Source: Candidatus Latescibacterota bacterium (GTDB taxonomy: Bacteria; Latescibacterota; UBA2968; UBA8231). Taken from it: a DNA stretch of 38,965 nt. The notes under the pieces were generated by a model. That model worked only from the letters and a program-made list of their open reading frames with translations, was not told the DNA's origin and did not search any database. A program made the translations under genes and the position numbers. Below are positions 16,548-24,286 of the stretch, piece by piece (positions within the stretch are counted from its first letter, which is position 1; every line of letters begins with the position of its first letter). The stretch spans positions 1 through 38,965 of the forward strand of contig JAJEFJ010000030.1 in NCBI GenBank assembly GCA_022820485.1. Direction: 5' to 3'.

Positions 16548-17807
16548 TTAGTGGCCAACGGACGCCGCTCCCTTCTCGCCGACCAGCGCAAACGCGCCAA
16601 AGCGTGCTTCATCGCGCAGCACGACGATCTGCTTTGCCAACTGCTCGACGCGGACGAGCACATCATCTAGCCGGCCAGCGAGGTCCAGCGCCGCAACTTC
16701 CAACCGCTTGCCGGCGTGCAGTACGCGGTAGGTCGCTACGTCGGCCTCTCCCTCGGCATAAATTAGCAGGCCGCCCGGCAGGTCGAGCGCAGTGGCGTAT
16801 GCGAGCATCTGGTACAGGTCGGCGTTGGGGATGCGGTCGCCGGTAATGTTCTTGTACTTGGCATCGCCGACAAATACGCAGGAATGGCCCTCCCACCAAG
16901 TCAGGTCCGGCTTCAGCTTGACGCGCCCGGCCTCGTCGAGGGCCATGTTCCCGACGCCGCTGTCCGAGTCCGAGCGGAAGACGCGTTCGGAAAGGTCCAG
17001 CTCTTGCCGCAGTGCCTGCGTTGCGAATTCTTGGAAGACGACATTCATATCCATCAGGAACCCGCTGGCCCGCACGGCCCCGCGCCCGGCCTCAAATGCG
17101 CCGTGCCGCAGAATGAGCCGCGCCAGCTCCACTACGCGCCGGTAGTGCTCGTTCAGCCGATCAAATCGCACCGCTGGAACACAGGTTGACTGGAACTCGA
17201 CCAGTGATACGTCCTCGAGCATGGACTCCAGCCAGCCCAAGTTCCGGCGGGCTTTGGGGGAGCGCAGTCGCATGCGGCCCAGCCGGTACGCGGCCGCCTT
17301 CACCAGCCGATTGGCTAGAATGTCCGCAGTGAACTCGTCGTACCGCACCTCCACCGGCAGCGGTACGTCAAACCTGCGCCGCAGTTGGTGGTCGAACCGG
17401 ATGCGTCCCCTTGCGGTGTACAGTGCATCCTCCTCGGTGCGGTACCCATGCAGCAGGCCGTGCGCGAAGGCCCGACGCGCCTGCAAAGTCAGCGCCAGTG
17501 CCAGCGCGTCGGGCAGGGCGTCCTCTGCGCGAAAATCGAAGTCTTCCCGCTGGAATTTGACCTTGCCGATGGCGTAGCAGGCTAGCGACAGCACCTGCGG
17601 AATGCCTATCTTCGGCTCGATGAGCACCAACAGGCCGCCGATTTCAACGGCCCCGATGGTGGAGCCCGGCGTCAGGACGTAGGCACTATCTTCCCTTTCC
17701 GCCGGTTCGATGGCGACCGACGCTGTCCGACGCAAGACGTCCCGCTCAGCGACGGAAAGCGCAAAAGGGTCGCTCCTCTGATGCTCCTGCAGGGTTATCT
17801 CACGCAT
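16548..17807 (-). CDS. mcrC: McrC, nuclease subunit of the McrBC modification-dependent restriction enzyme, with an acquired MgdA tail
   Basis: McrC pairs with the McrB GTPase to cut DNA carrying modified cytosines. This 419-residue protein has the McrC N-terminal domain (about 1-110, including LLVLIEPKIGIPQVLSLACY) and the YDEFTADILANRLVKAA segment near residue 165. The C-terminal PD-(D/E)XK nuclease core is KLKPDLTWW, then VFVGDAKYK and DLYQMLAYATAL. Residues 402-419 (RFGAFALVGEKGAASVGH) are nearly identical to the last 18 residues of MgdA (RFGSFELVGEKGAASVGH) and are encoded by the direct repeat at 16551-16585. McrC's own C-terminus probably ended near residue 400. It begins 29 bp after mcrB. 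The nuclease core is intact, so function may be preserved despite the foreign tail. Confidence 0.92.
   Translation of the reverse strand: MREITLQEHQRSDPFALSVAERDVLRRTASVAIEPAEREDSAYVLTPGSTIGAVEIGGLLVLIEPKIGIPQVLSLACYAIGKVKFQREDFDFRAEDALPDALALALTLQARRAFAHGLLHGYRTEEDALYTARGRIRFDHQLRRRFDVPLPVEVRYDEFTADILANRLVKAAAYRLGRMRLRSPKARRNLGWLESMLEDVSLVEFQSTCVPAVRFDRLNEHYRRVVELARLILRHGAFEAGRGAVRASGFLMDMNVVFQEFATQALRQELDLSERVFRSDSDSGVGNMALDEAGRVKLKPDLTWWEGHSCVFVGDAKYKNITGDRIPNADLYQMLAYATALDLPGGLLIYAEGEADVATYRVLHAGKRLEVAALDLAGRLDDVLVRVEQLAKQIVVLRDEARFGAFALVGEKGAASVGH
16551..16585. repeat. Direct repeat of the mgdA 3' end, right copy (end of mcrC)
   Basis: This 35 bp is identical to 19640-19674, beginning GTGGCCAACGGACGCCGCTC. 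Similarity continues to about 16602 with scattered mismatches, so the repeat covers about 18 codons. It lies 18 bp before mgdB, the spacing expected of an original mgdA-mgdB junction. It is read in the same frame by mcrC. The two copies bracket mcrBC and look like the two ends of an insertion at the mgdA 3' end. Confidence 0.9.
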
Positions 17808-17836
17808 CGCTTGCGCCGTCCTCGCCGCCCGCTGGC

Positions 17837-19402
17837 CTAACTATTCCCACCAGCGTCGGCAGCGTCGGCAGTGACTTCCTTCCACAGCTTGTCAAGGTCA
17901 AAATCTGCCAGCCGATCTTCTCCTTGCCCGAAAAGGCGCTCTTCAGTGTAGGGAAGGACGCTGTACTGCCAGATGAGCCGGACGGCATCCTCGTCGAGGT
18001 CCGGTTTCATAAAATAGCTCGGTCCGATGGCGGCGTGTCGGTCATCGCGCAGCAACTCGTTTGCCCGGTCAACCACATCGGCCATCCACTCCATGCCGGG
18101 AGATTTGCGCTTGAGATACCTGCGGAGCAGGCCCTTGATGGGCTTCTCGTCGGGATGGAACTCCACGAAGTAGAACCGGCGGCGCAGGGCCAGATCAACC
18201 AACGCGATGGAGCGGTCAGCCGTGTTCATCGTCCCGATGATATAGAGATTCGGCGGCAGGCGGAACGGCTCATCCGAATACTGGAGATTAATCTCCCCGC
18301 CGCGATACTCTAACAAGAAGTACAGCTCGCCGAACACTTTGGCCAAGTTGCCTCGGTTGATTTCGTCTATTACGAGGAAATGATCGGCGTTGGGTTCGGA
18401 CGCAGCTTGTCTCGCCGCCCGCCGCAGGGGGCCGTCCTTTAACTTGAAACCGGGCTGTCCGTCTATCAGCACAGGACGGTAGCCCTGCACAAAGTCCTCG
18501 TAGGCATAGGACGGGTGGAATTGCACCAAAGTAACCCGCTGCTTCGACCCGGCGATGCGCTGTGCCAGCTTTTGCGCAACATAGGTCTTTCCCGTACCCG
18601 GTGGTCCCTGAAAGATGACCTGCTGCTTTTCTTTTCGCAACGCGTTGATTGTCTCCAAGAAGTCGATCGGCAAATATAGTTCTTCGGCGAGGGCGGCGAA
18701 GTCCATACCGTGCTCAACCCCATCACCCTTGCCGTCGTCCTCAGCGGATTGCCCCCTGGTCGCCCAAACTACGCTCTGGGCGTCGAGGCGGTGGTCCAGT
18801 TGCAGCCCACGCTCTGCCGCTTCCTCAATGAATCGGTCGAGAAAACTTAGTGCGTGCTCGTACAACGCGGCCTCATCCGCGTCTTTCTCGGGCCGGCCGT
18901 ACTCCGTGCGGTCGTAGGCTTTGTTGAGCACTGTTACCCGAAACAGCGGATACTGCTCGACGTCCAGTCCCATGAGCAGCCCAGAGACCACATTCGCACG
19001 GACGCCCGGCCCAGAAATTTGCCCAGAAATTGATTCGGGCAGCGAGCGCCAGAATTTCTGGACCCGTTGAGCGAGGGTAACTTCGTCCCGCGTCCAAAGC
19101 GCTTGCAAAGCCTGAAGTATTTCCGCTGGATAGTCTGTGAGGCCTTTCTTTATGTAGTCTCCATGCCGCCAGTGAATAAAATTGCTCTCTGCGCTCGCGC
19201 TCACAGCACTCACAAACAAGTCGTGCCAGTTCGACGAGTCGTCTAGGACGGCCTTACGTGCAGCAGCTAATTTTCCTCCTATCTCGCGCTTGTAATCGCT
19301 CTCAACTTCCAGCCGTCCACTATCGACATACTCTTTAGCGCGGCGAATAAAATCGTCCCAGGCCTTGGCTTCCACGCCGTTTCCGGTCTTCCTGTTATTC
19401 AT
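17837..19402 (-). CDS. mcrB: McrB, GTP-dependent AAA+ motor subunit of McrBC
   Basis: This 521-residue protein starts from ATG 19402, which follows GGGGGAC. The C-terminal half is a McrB-type AAA+ domain: Walker A GPPGTGKTYVAQKLA near residue 275, the sensor/binding segment VQFHPSYAYEDFVQGYRP, Walker B FLVIDEINRGNLAKVFGELY near 345, and the McrB signature IIGTMNTADRSIALVDLALRR in pieces near 390. The N-terminal about 230 residues are predicted to recognise modified DNA but do not match the E. coli McrB DNA-binding domain by eye, so the recognised modification is unknown. McrC follows 29 bp downstream. The pair is inserted between mgdA and mgdB. The upstream 234 bp (19403-19636) are A+T-rich at the mcrB side and contain palindrome copy 2, and probably hold the promoter. 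Confidence 0.93.
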   Translation of the reverse strand: MNNRKTGNGVEAKAWDDFIRRAKEYVDSGRLEVESDYKREIGGKLAAARKAVLDDSSNWHDLFVSAVSASAESNFIHWRHGDYIKKGLTDYPAEILQALQALWTRDEVTLAQRVQKFWRSLPESISGQISGPGVRANVVSGLLMGLDVEQYPLFRVTVLNKAYDRTEYGRPEKDADEAALYEHALSFLDRFIEEAAERGLQLDHRLDAQSVVWATRGQSAEDDGKGDGVEHGMDFAALAEELYLPIDFLETINALRKEKQQVIFQGPPGTGKTYVAQKLAQRIAGSKQRVTLVQFHPSYAYEDFVQGYRPVLIDGQPGFKLKDGPLRRAARQAASEPNADHFLVIDEINRGNLAKVFGELYFLLEYRGGEINLQYSDEPFRLPPNLYIIGTMNTADRSIALVDLALRRRFYFVEFHPDEKPIKGLLRRYLKRKSPGMEWMADVVDRANELLRDDRHAAIGPSYFMKPDLDEDAVRLIWQYSVLPYTEERLFGQGEDRLADFDLDKLWKEVTADAADAGGNS

Positions 19403-19561
19403 TGTCCCCCTCTCGATCTCGATGAGGCGAAAGATCAATTATTTTAATTATTTTTTTGACTGAAACAGAAAGCAGAAACGCAACCTAAACATGGCAAAAT
19501 TTCACTTACCAGTTGAATCCGCGATTACACATAAATTCATTCATTTTTTAAATATTGCGCC

Positions 19562-19590
19562 GTAGGGGGCGGTTTGAAACCGCCCCCTAC
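19562..19590. repeat. Palindromic repeat, copy 2
   Basis: GTAGGGGGCGGTTT, a single central G, then AAACCGCCCCCTAC, a perfect 29 bp palindrome. It lies between the end of mgdA and the start of mcrB, in a 234 bp gap whose mcrB-proximal part is A+T-rich (runs such as TTTTAATTATTTTTTT). Its RNA hairpin could end the mgdA transcript upstream of the inserted mcrBC genes. Confidence 0.9.
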
Positions 19591-19636
19591 CCGGGTGCGT
19601 AACATCAGTTAGAAATTAAGAATTCCTAATCCGCAA

Positions 19637-20881
19637 TCAGTGGCCAACGGACGCCGCTCCCTTCTCGCCGACCAACTCAAACGAACCAAAGCGCGACAGA
19701 TTAAAGGCGCGGATCAGCGGATGATCCTCGTCGTGAGCGATGGTGTGAGCCATGGTGTAACCGCAGACCGGCGAAGCCTTAAAGCCCCAAGTGCCCCAAC
19801 CCGCGTCGATGTAAAAGCCCGCAATCGGCGTCGTGCCCATGATCGGCGAAAAGTCCGGGGTCATGTCGCACAACCCAGCCCACTGGCGCAGCACCTTGAC
19901 GTCGCTCAAGCAAGGAAAGAGGTCGAGCATGTGGCCGGCCAAGCCCTCGGCAAAGTCGAGCGTTGAGCGCATGGACGTCAGCTCGTAGGGATCCAAAGAC
20001 GCACCAGCGACCAACTCACCGCGCGAGGATTGGCTGACGTACGTGTGTAGGCTGGCCGATACGACAATCGCGTCGAGCCACGGCTTGAACGGCTCGGTGA
20101 CAAACGCCTGCAGCGGATGCACCACCAGCGGCGAGCGCAAGCCGACCATCCGCTGTATCTGCGGCGTCCAGCCCGCCACGGCGCTGAGCACCTTGCGGGT
20201 CTGAATAAAACCCCGGTCCGTATGCACGCCCGCGACCCGACCGTCCTCAACTTCAATGTCGGTGACACTGGTCTGCTGGTGTATTTCCACGCCTTTACTG
20301 TCGGCCCCGCGCGCATAGGCCCACGCCACCGCGTCGTGGCGGGCGATCGCGCCCGGCGGATGATAGAGCGCGCCGACAATGGGCGGTTGGTGCCCACCGC
20401 AGTTTAGGTCAATCTCGGGGATGGTCTTCTTGATGAACTCTGGGCCGACGACCTCGGAATTGATGCCGAGGTGCTTGTTGACCTCGGCGCGCCAGCGCTG
20501 GGTGCGCAGCGCGGCCGGCGTGTGAGCCAAGGTAAAGTGGCCGCGCTCGGAGTAGAACAGGTTGTAGTCGAGCTTCCGCGACAAATCGCGGTACAGATCC
20601 ACGCTGAACTGGTAAAAGCGCGCGCCCTCTTCCGTCAGGTAATTCGAACGAATGATCGCCGTATTGCGGCCAGTGCCGCCGTGGCCGATGTAGCGCTGCT
20701 CCAAGACGGCGATGTCGCTGATGCCGTGCTCTTGGGCGAGATAGTGCGCCGCGGCCAGCCCGTGGCCGCCGCCGCCGATGATCACTACTTCATAGCTGTC
20801 GCGCAGCCGCTCGGGCGAGCGGAACATGCGCGGCTCGGAGTAATCCTTCTCGAACCCGTATTTGAGCAACCGGTAAGGCAT
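19637..20881 (-). CDS. mgdA: Sarcosine oxidase beta-type subunit, probable N-methylglutamate dehydrogenase subunit A
   Basis: This 414-residue flavoprotein of the DAO/SoxB family has an FAD-binding Rossmann motif near residue 33 (VVIIGGGGHGLAAAHYLA). Other family segments are the IGHGGTGRNTAIIRSNYL stretch near 65, the RHDAVAWAYARGA segment near 181, in the region where this family attaches FMN covalently to a His, and the C-terminal FYIDAGWGTWGFKASPVCG. It would form the amine-oxidising active site with MgdC. The ATG at 20881 lies 4 bp after gmaS. Its last 18 codons are duplicated at the end of mcrC, showing that the McrBC genes were inserted at this gene's 3' end. Because of its gmaS neighbour I prefer N-methylglutamate over sarcosine as substrate. 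Confidence 0.9.
   Translation of the reverse strand: MPYRLLKYGFEKDYSEPRMFRSPERLRDSYEVVIIGGGGHGLAAAHYLAQEHGISDIAVLEQRYIGHGGTGRNTAIIRSNYLTEEGARFYQFSVDLYRDLSRKLDYNLFYSERGHFTLAHTPAALRTQRWRAEVNKHLGINSEVVGPEFIKKTIPEIDLNCGGHQPPIVGALYHPPGAIARHDAVAWAYARGADSKGVEIHQQTSVTDIEVEDGRVAGVHTDRGFIQTRKVLSAVAGWTPQIQRMVGLRSPLVVHPLQAFVTEPFKPWLDAIVVSASLHTYVSQSSRGELVAGASLDPYELTSMRSTLDFAEGLAGHMLDLFPCLSDVKVLRQWAGLCDMTPDFSPIMGTTPIAGFYIDAGWGTWGFKASPVCGYTMAHTIAHDEDHPLIRAFNLSRFGSFELVGEKGAASVGH
19640..19674. repeat. Direct repeat of the mgdA 3' end, left copy (end of mgdA)
   Basis: 35 bp identical to 16551-16585, with weaker similarity extending to about 19691. Here it encodes the native C-terminus of MgdA (LVGEKGAASVGH). 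Stop codons differ (TGA here, TAA at the right copy). The mismatches beyond the core suggest that one copy came in with the inserted DNA rather than by recent duplication of the resident gene. Confidence 0.9.
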
Positions 20882-20885
20882 GGCC

Positions 20886-22244
20886 TCAGCAGGACGTCAA
20901 ATACCGGTCGATCTCCCAGCGGCTGACTTGGCTGTCGTACTCGGCCCACTCGTCGGCTTTTATCTGGAGGAACTCGTCGGCGATGGGGCCTAGTGCGCTC
21001 TGCACCACTTCATCCTCGCTCAGCGCGTCGAGCGCCTCGGCCAGCGACTGCGGCAAAACCTGTATCCCTGCCGCTTGGATCTCGTCGAGGGAGCGCTCGT
21101 ACATGTTGCCCAGATTGGGCTCGCCCGGCTCCAAGCCGCGCTCAATGCCGTCGAGTCCGGCGACCAGATAGGCAGCTAAGGCCAAATAGGGATTGGCCGC
21201 GGCGCTGATCGTGCGGTCTTCAAAATGTCCCTCGCCGGCCGTGCGGATCATCTGCGTGCGGTTGTTGTCGCCATAGGTGATAAACGCCGGCGTCCAAGTA
21301 AAACCCGAACGGCTCGAATAGATGCCAGCGCCGAGTTGTAGGCGCTTGTAGCAGTTCACCGTCGGGCTAGTCACCGCGCAGAGGGCGCGCGCGTGGTGCA
21401 AAATGCCGCCAAGGAAGTGGTAGGCCAGTTCTGAGCAACCCAAACCCCGCTTATCTCCCTCGTCCAAGAAGAGATTATCGCCCGACTCGGCATCGGCCAG
21501 ATGGTAGTGCGCGTGCAAACCGCTACCCGTGCGGTCGGCGAATGGCTTGGGCATGTGCGAGGCGATGGCACCGTACTTCTTGGCGATCTGCGAAGTGGCC
21601 ATCTTAAAGAAAATGATGCGGTCCGAAGTCGTCAGAGCGTCCGCGTAGTCGAAGTTCACCTCAAACTGACCGTTGGCATCCTCGTGGTCGCACTGGTACA
21701 CGCCCCAGCCCATGCTGTTGAGCGACAGCGTCAACTCCTGCAAGTACGCCATGGCAGGCGACATGGAGCGGAAGTCGTAGCAGGGCTTGGCCAGCGAGTC
21801 CACCCCGTCCGGGTCCCAAGGCCGGATCGAGCCGTCGTCATTGCGCGCGAGGAGGAAGTGCTCCGGCTCCATGCCCACGTTGAAGACGTAGCCCTGTTGC
21901 GCGGCGTCGGCGAGCACCCGCTGGAGGTTGGTGCGCGAGCAGTAGGGATAGGATTCCCCATCGACGAACAGATTGCTGGCAAAGCGCACGGTGTTCGGCT
22001 GCCAAGACAGCCGCGCGTACGAATCGAGGTCAATCCGCGCCAGCATATCGTGCGAGTGCGGCCCCTGTCCCAAACCCCAAATAGACGCGCCGGCAAAGCC
22101 CGCGCCTTCGTCAAGCGCGTCGTCGAGTGCCGTCACCGGCACCATCTTCACCTTGGGCGCGCCAGTCATATCGACGAACTGGACGAGGAGGAATTCAATG
22201 CCCTCTTGGTCGAGGCGTTCTTTGATCTCAGTGCGTTCAGTCAC
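20886..22244 (-). CDS. gmaS: Gamma-glutamylmethylamide synthetase (glutamine synthetase family, GlnT-like)
   Basis: This 452-residue protein has glutamine synthetase motifs: FVDMTGAPKVKMVP in the N-terminal beta-grasp domain, metal-binding Glu in GMEPEHFLL, NGQFEVNFDYADAL, the HMPKPFADRTGSGLHAHYHL loop, NNRTQMIR and EDRTISAAANPYLALAAYLV in pieces. Its length and motif style are those of the GlnT/GmaS branch, which condenses glutamate with methylamine at the cost of ATP. The first enzyme of the N-methylglutamate pathway is the natural reading because mgsABC precede it and mgdA follows by 4 bp. The GTG start at 22244 is chosen because AAAGGAG sits 7 nt upstream inside mgsC; the two genes overlap by 8 bp. 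A glutamine synthetase with ammonia as substrate is the alternative. Confidence 0.9.
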   Translation of the reverse strand: MTERTEIKERLDQEGIEFLLVQFVDMTGAPKVKMVPVTALDDALDEGAGFAGASIWGLGQGPHSHDMLARIDLDSYARLSWQPNTVRFASNLFVDGESYPYCSRTNLQRVLADAAQQGYVFNVGMEPEHFLLARNDDGSIRPWDPDGVDSLAKPCYDFRSMSPAMAYLQELTLSLNSMGWGVYQCDHEDANGQFEVNFDYADALTTSDRIIFFKMATSQIAKKYGAIASHMPKPFADRTGSGLHAHYHLADAESGDNLFLDEGDKRGLGCSELAYHFLGGILHHARALCAVTSPTVNCYKRLQLGAGIYSSRSGFTWTPAFITYGDNNRTQMIRTAGEGHFEDRTISAAANPYLALAAYLVAGLDGIERGLEPGEPNLGNMYERSLDEIQAAGIQVLPQSLAEALDALSEDEVVQSALGPIADEFLQIKADEWAEYDSQVSRWEIDRYLTSC

Positions 22245-23586
22245 AGCAAGCTCCTTTAGTTGGCGTGTTTCCGGGAATCCAATCCGTCCCGGCCAAGGGA
22301 ATCTTGGCCATAGCCGCCGCCTCAATGGTCAGCGCCGCCAAGTCCTCTGGCTCCAGATTGTGAACGTGCGATTTGCCGCAGGCACGGGCAATGGTCTGGC
22401 ACTCCATGGTCATTACCCGCAGATAGTTGGCGAGTTGTCGGCCACCGACCACCGGGTCAAGGCGCTCGGCCAAGGTATCGGTCTGAGTCGAGATGCCGGC
22501 CGGGTCTTCTCCGTCCTGCAAGTCGTCGTAAAAGCCGGCGGCCGAACCAATTTTGCGGTACTCGGGATCCAAATGCGGGCTGTTGTCGCCCAGCGCAATC
22601 AGCGCAGCCGTGCCAATCGAACAAGCGTCCGCCCCCATCGCCAGGGCCTTGGCCACATCCGCGCCGCTGCGGATGCCGCCAGACACAATGAGCTGCACCT
22701 TGCGGTGCATATCCAACTCGTCGAGCGCTTCCACCGCTTGGCGCACGGCCGGCAAAGTCGGAATCCCCACGTGCTCGATGAACACCTCCTGGGTCGCGCC
22801 CGTGCCGCCCTGCATCCCGTCGAGCACCACCACGTCGGCACCGGCCTTAATCGCCAGAAGCGTGTCGTAGTAGGTCCGCGTCGCGCCGATCTTGACGTAG
22901 ATCGGCACCTGCCAATCAGTGATCTCGCGCAGCTCCACAATTTTGATCGCCAAATCGTCTGGGCCGGTCCAGTCGGGATGCCGACACGCCGAGCGCTGGT
23001 CAATGTCCTTGGGCAAGGTCCGCATCTGGGCGACGCGGTCGCTGATCTTCTGGCCCAACAGCATTCCACCGCCGCCGGGCTTGGCCCCTTGGCCGAGCAC
23101 CACCTCAATAGCATCCGCCTTCCGCAGGTCGTCGGGGTTCATGCCATAGCGCGAGGGCAAAAGCTGATAGACCAAAATCCGCGACTGTTCGCGCTCCTCT
23201 GGCGTCATCCCGCCGTCGCCGGTCGTAGTGCTCGTCCCCACCTCGCTGGCACCGCGACCGAGCGCCTCTTTGGCCTGCGCCGACAGCGAGCCAAAACTCA
23301 TTCCCGCAATGGTGACGGGGATGTCGAGGTGAATCGGGTTTTTGGCGTAGCGCGTGCCCAGCACCACATCGGTGTCGCAGCGCTCGCGGTAGCCTTCCAG
23401 CGGATAGCGCGACATGCTCGCGCCCAAAAAGACCAAGTCGTCAAAATGGGGCACCCGGCGCTTGGCCCCCCAGCCACGGATATCGTAGATCCCGGTCTGC
23501 GCAGCGCGCTGGATCTCGTAGATGACGTCGCGGCCAAAGGTCGCCGATTCGCGCAGACCCTCTTGGTTTTGGTTTGGTTGCGTCAT
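22237..23586 (-). CDS. mgsC: N-methylglutamate synthase subunit C (FMN-binding glutamate synthase-like)
   Basis: This 449-residue protein corresponds to the FMN-binding, synthase-site domain of glutamate synthase as a stand-alone subunit. It has ITIAGMSFGSLSAQAKEALG in pieces near residue 90, the GEGG-like region around STTTGDGGM, the IYVKIGATRTYYDTLLAIKA barrel strand, GADVVVLDGMQGGTGATQ, the FMN-phosphate site LIVSGGIRSGADVAKALAMG and ADACSIGTAAL. The 3Fe-4S cysteine cluster of bacterial GltB is not present in its usual form. With MgsA and MgsB it would make N-methylglutamate from the methylamine-derived amide and 2-oxoglutarate. It begins 7 bp after mgsB and overlaps gmaS by 8 bp. The rhizobial homologue has been called GlxD. 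Confidence 0.9.
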   Translation of the reverse strand: MTQPNQNQEGLRESATFGRDVIYEIQRAAQTGIYDIRGWGAKRRVPHFDDLVFLGASMSRYPLEGYRERCDTDVVLGTRYAKNPIHLDIPVTIAGMSFGSLSAQAKEALGRGASEVGTSTTTGDGGMTPEEREQSRILVYQLLPSRYGMNPDDLRKADAIEVVLGQGAKPGGGGMLLGQKISDRVAQMRTLPKDIDQRSACRHPDWTGPDDLAIKIVELREITDWQVPIYVKIGATRTYYDTLLAIKAGADVVVLDGMQGGTGATQEVFIEHVGIPTLPAVRQAVEALDELDMHRKVQLIVSGGIRSGADVAKALAMGADACSIGTAALIALGDNSPHLDPEYRKIGSAAGFYDDLQDGEDPAGISTQTDTLAERLDPVVGGRQLANYLRVMTMECQTIARACGKSHVHNLEPEDLAALTIEAAAMAKIPLAGTDWIPGNTPTKGACCD

Positions 23587-23593
23587 AGAGCGT

Positions 23594-24286
23594 CTAGTAC
23601 TGGGATGCGTTATCTACCTTGAAGTTGTAAAGCTGGCGCGCCGACCCGTAGCGGCGGAACTCTTCGGGGTTCACATCGGACAAGTCCGCTCGCGCCAACA
23701 GTTCAGCCAACGCGCTCAAATGCTCGTCGCGCATGGGCTTTTCAATGCAGTCGGCCCCCAAGCCCGCGACCCGGCCGCGAACGAAAATCCGCGCCTCGTA
23801 CAGCGAGTCGCCCAACGCCTCGTCCGCATCGCCGCAGACGACTAAGTTGCCAGCTTGGGCCATAAAGCAACTGCTGTGGCCGACCGAGCCGCCGACCACA
23901 ATATCGATCCCCTTCATCGAAATCCCACAGCGGCTCGACGCGTCGCCTTCAATGACCAGCAGGCCGCCGTGCCCGGTGGCCCCAGCGCACTGGCTAGCGT
24001 GGCCCTTCACTCTCACCACCCCCGACATCATGTTCTCGGCCACCCCGACCCCGACCATCCCGTGGACGGTGATGCGGGCGCGCTGATTCATGCCAGCGCA
24101 ATAGTAACCAACGTGGCCTTCGATATCGATTTCCACGGGCGCATTGACTCCGGCGGCCACCGCGTGCGCGCCTCGCGGATGCAGAATCCGCCACGGCTTC
24201 TTGGCCGTCTCGTCAGTCAGATCGTGCAGGCACTGGTTGAGCTGGCGCAACGCCCCGGTCGCCAAGTCGAAAACCTCCGCGCCCAT
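23594..24286 (-). CDS. mgsB: N-methylglutamate synthase subunit B (GXGXG domain)
   Basis: This 230-residue protein consists mainly of the right-handed helix with regular glycines that forms the C-terminal domain of glutamate synthase: GHVGYYCAGM, GMVGVGVAENMMSG, GHASQCAGATGHGGLLVIEG, GISMKGIDIVVGGSVGHSS and GNLVVCGDADEALGDSLYEA. In glutamate synthase this domain is structural, bridging the amidotransferase and FMN domains; here it is a separate subunit. The ATG start at 24286 shares a base with the mgsA stop (TGATG), so translation is coupled. It is followed by mgsC after 7 bp. Equivalent to rhizobial GlxC. Confidence 0.9.
   Translation of the reverse strand: MGAEVFDLATGALRQLNQCLHDLTDETAKKPWRILHPRGAHAVAAGVNAPVEIDIEGHVGYYCAGMNQRARITVHGMVGVGVAENMMSGVVRVKGHASQCAGATGHGGLLVIEGDASSRCGISMKGIDIVVGGSVGHSSCFMAQAGNLVVCGDADEALGDSLYEARIFVRGRVAGLGADCIEKPMRDEHLSALAELLARADLSDVNPEEFRRYGSARQLYNFKVDNASQY

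Noticed and set aside
13390..20881. Plain sarcosine oxidase operon (soxBDAG)
   Set aside because: The subunits are homologous, but the direct linkage to gmaS and mgsABC makes N-methylglutamate dehydrogenase the better reading. Sarcosine cannot be excluded from sequence alone.
21973..23622. Plus-strand open frame of 549 codons opposite gmaS and mgsC
   Set aside because: Lies wholly antisense to two well-conserved enzymes and crosses their junction; no recognisable motif.
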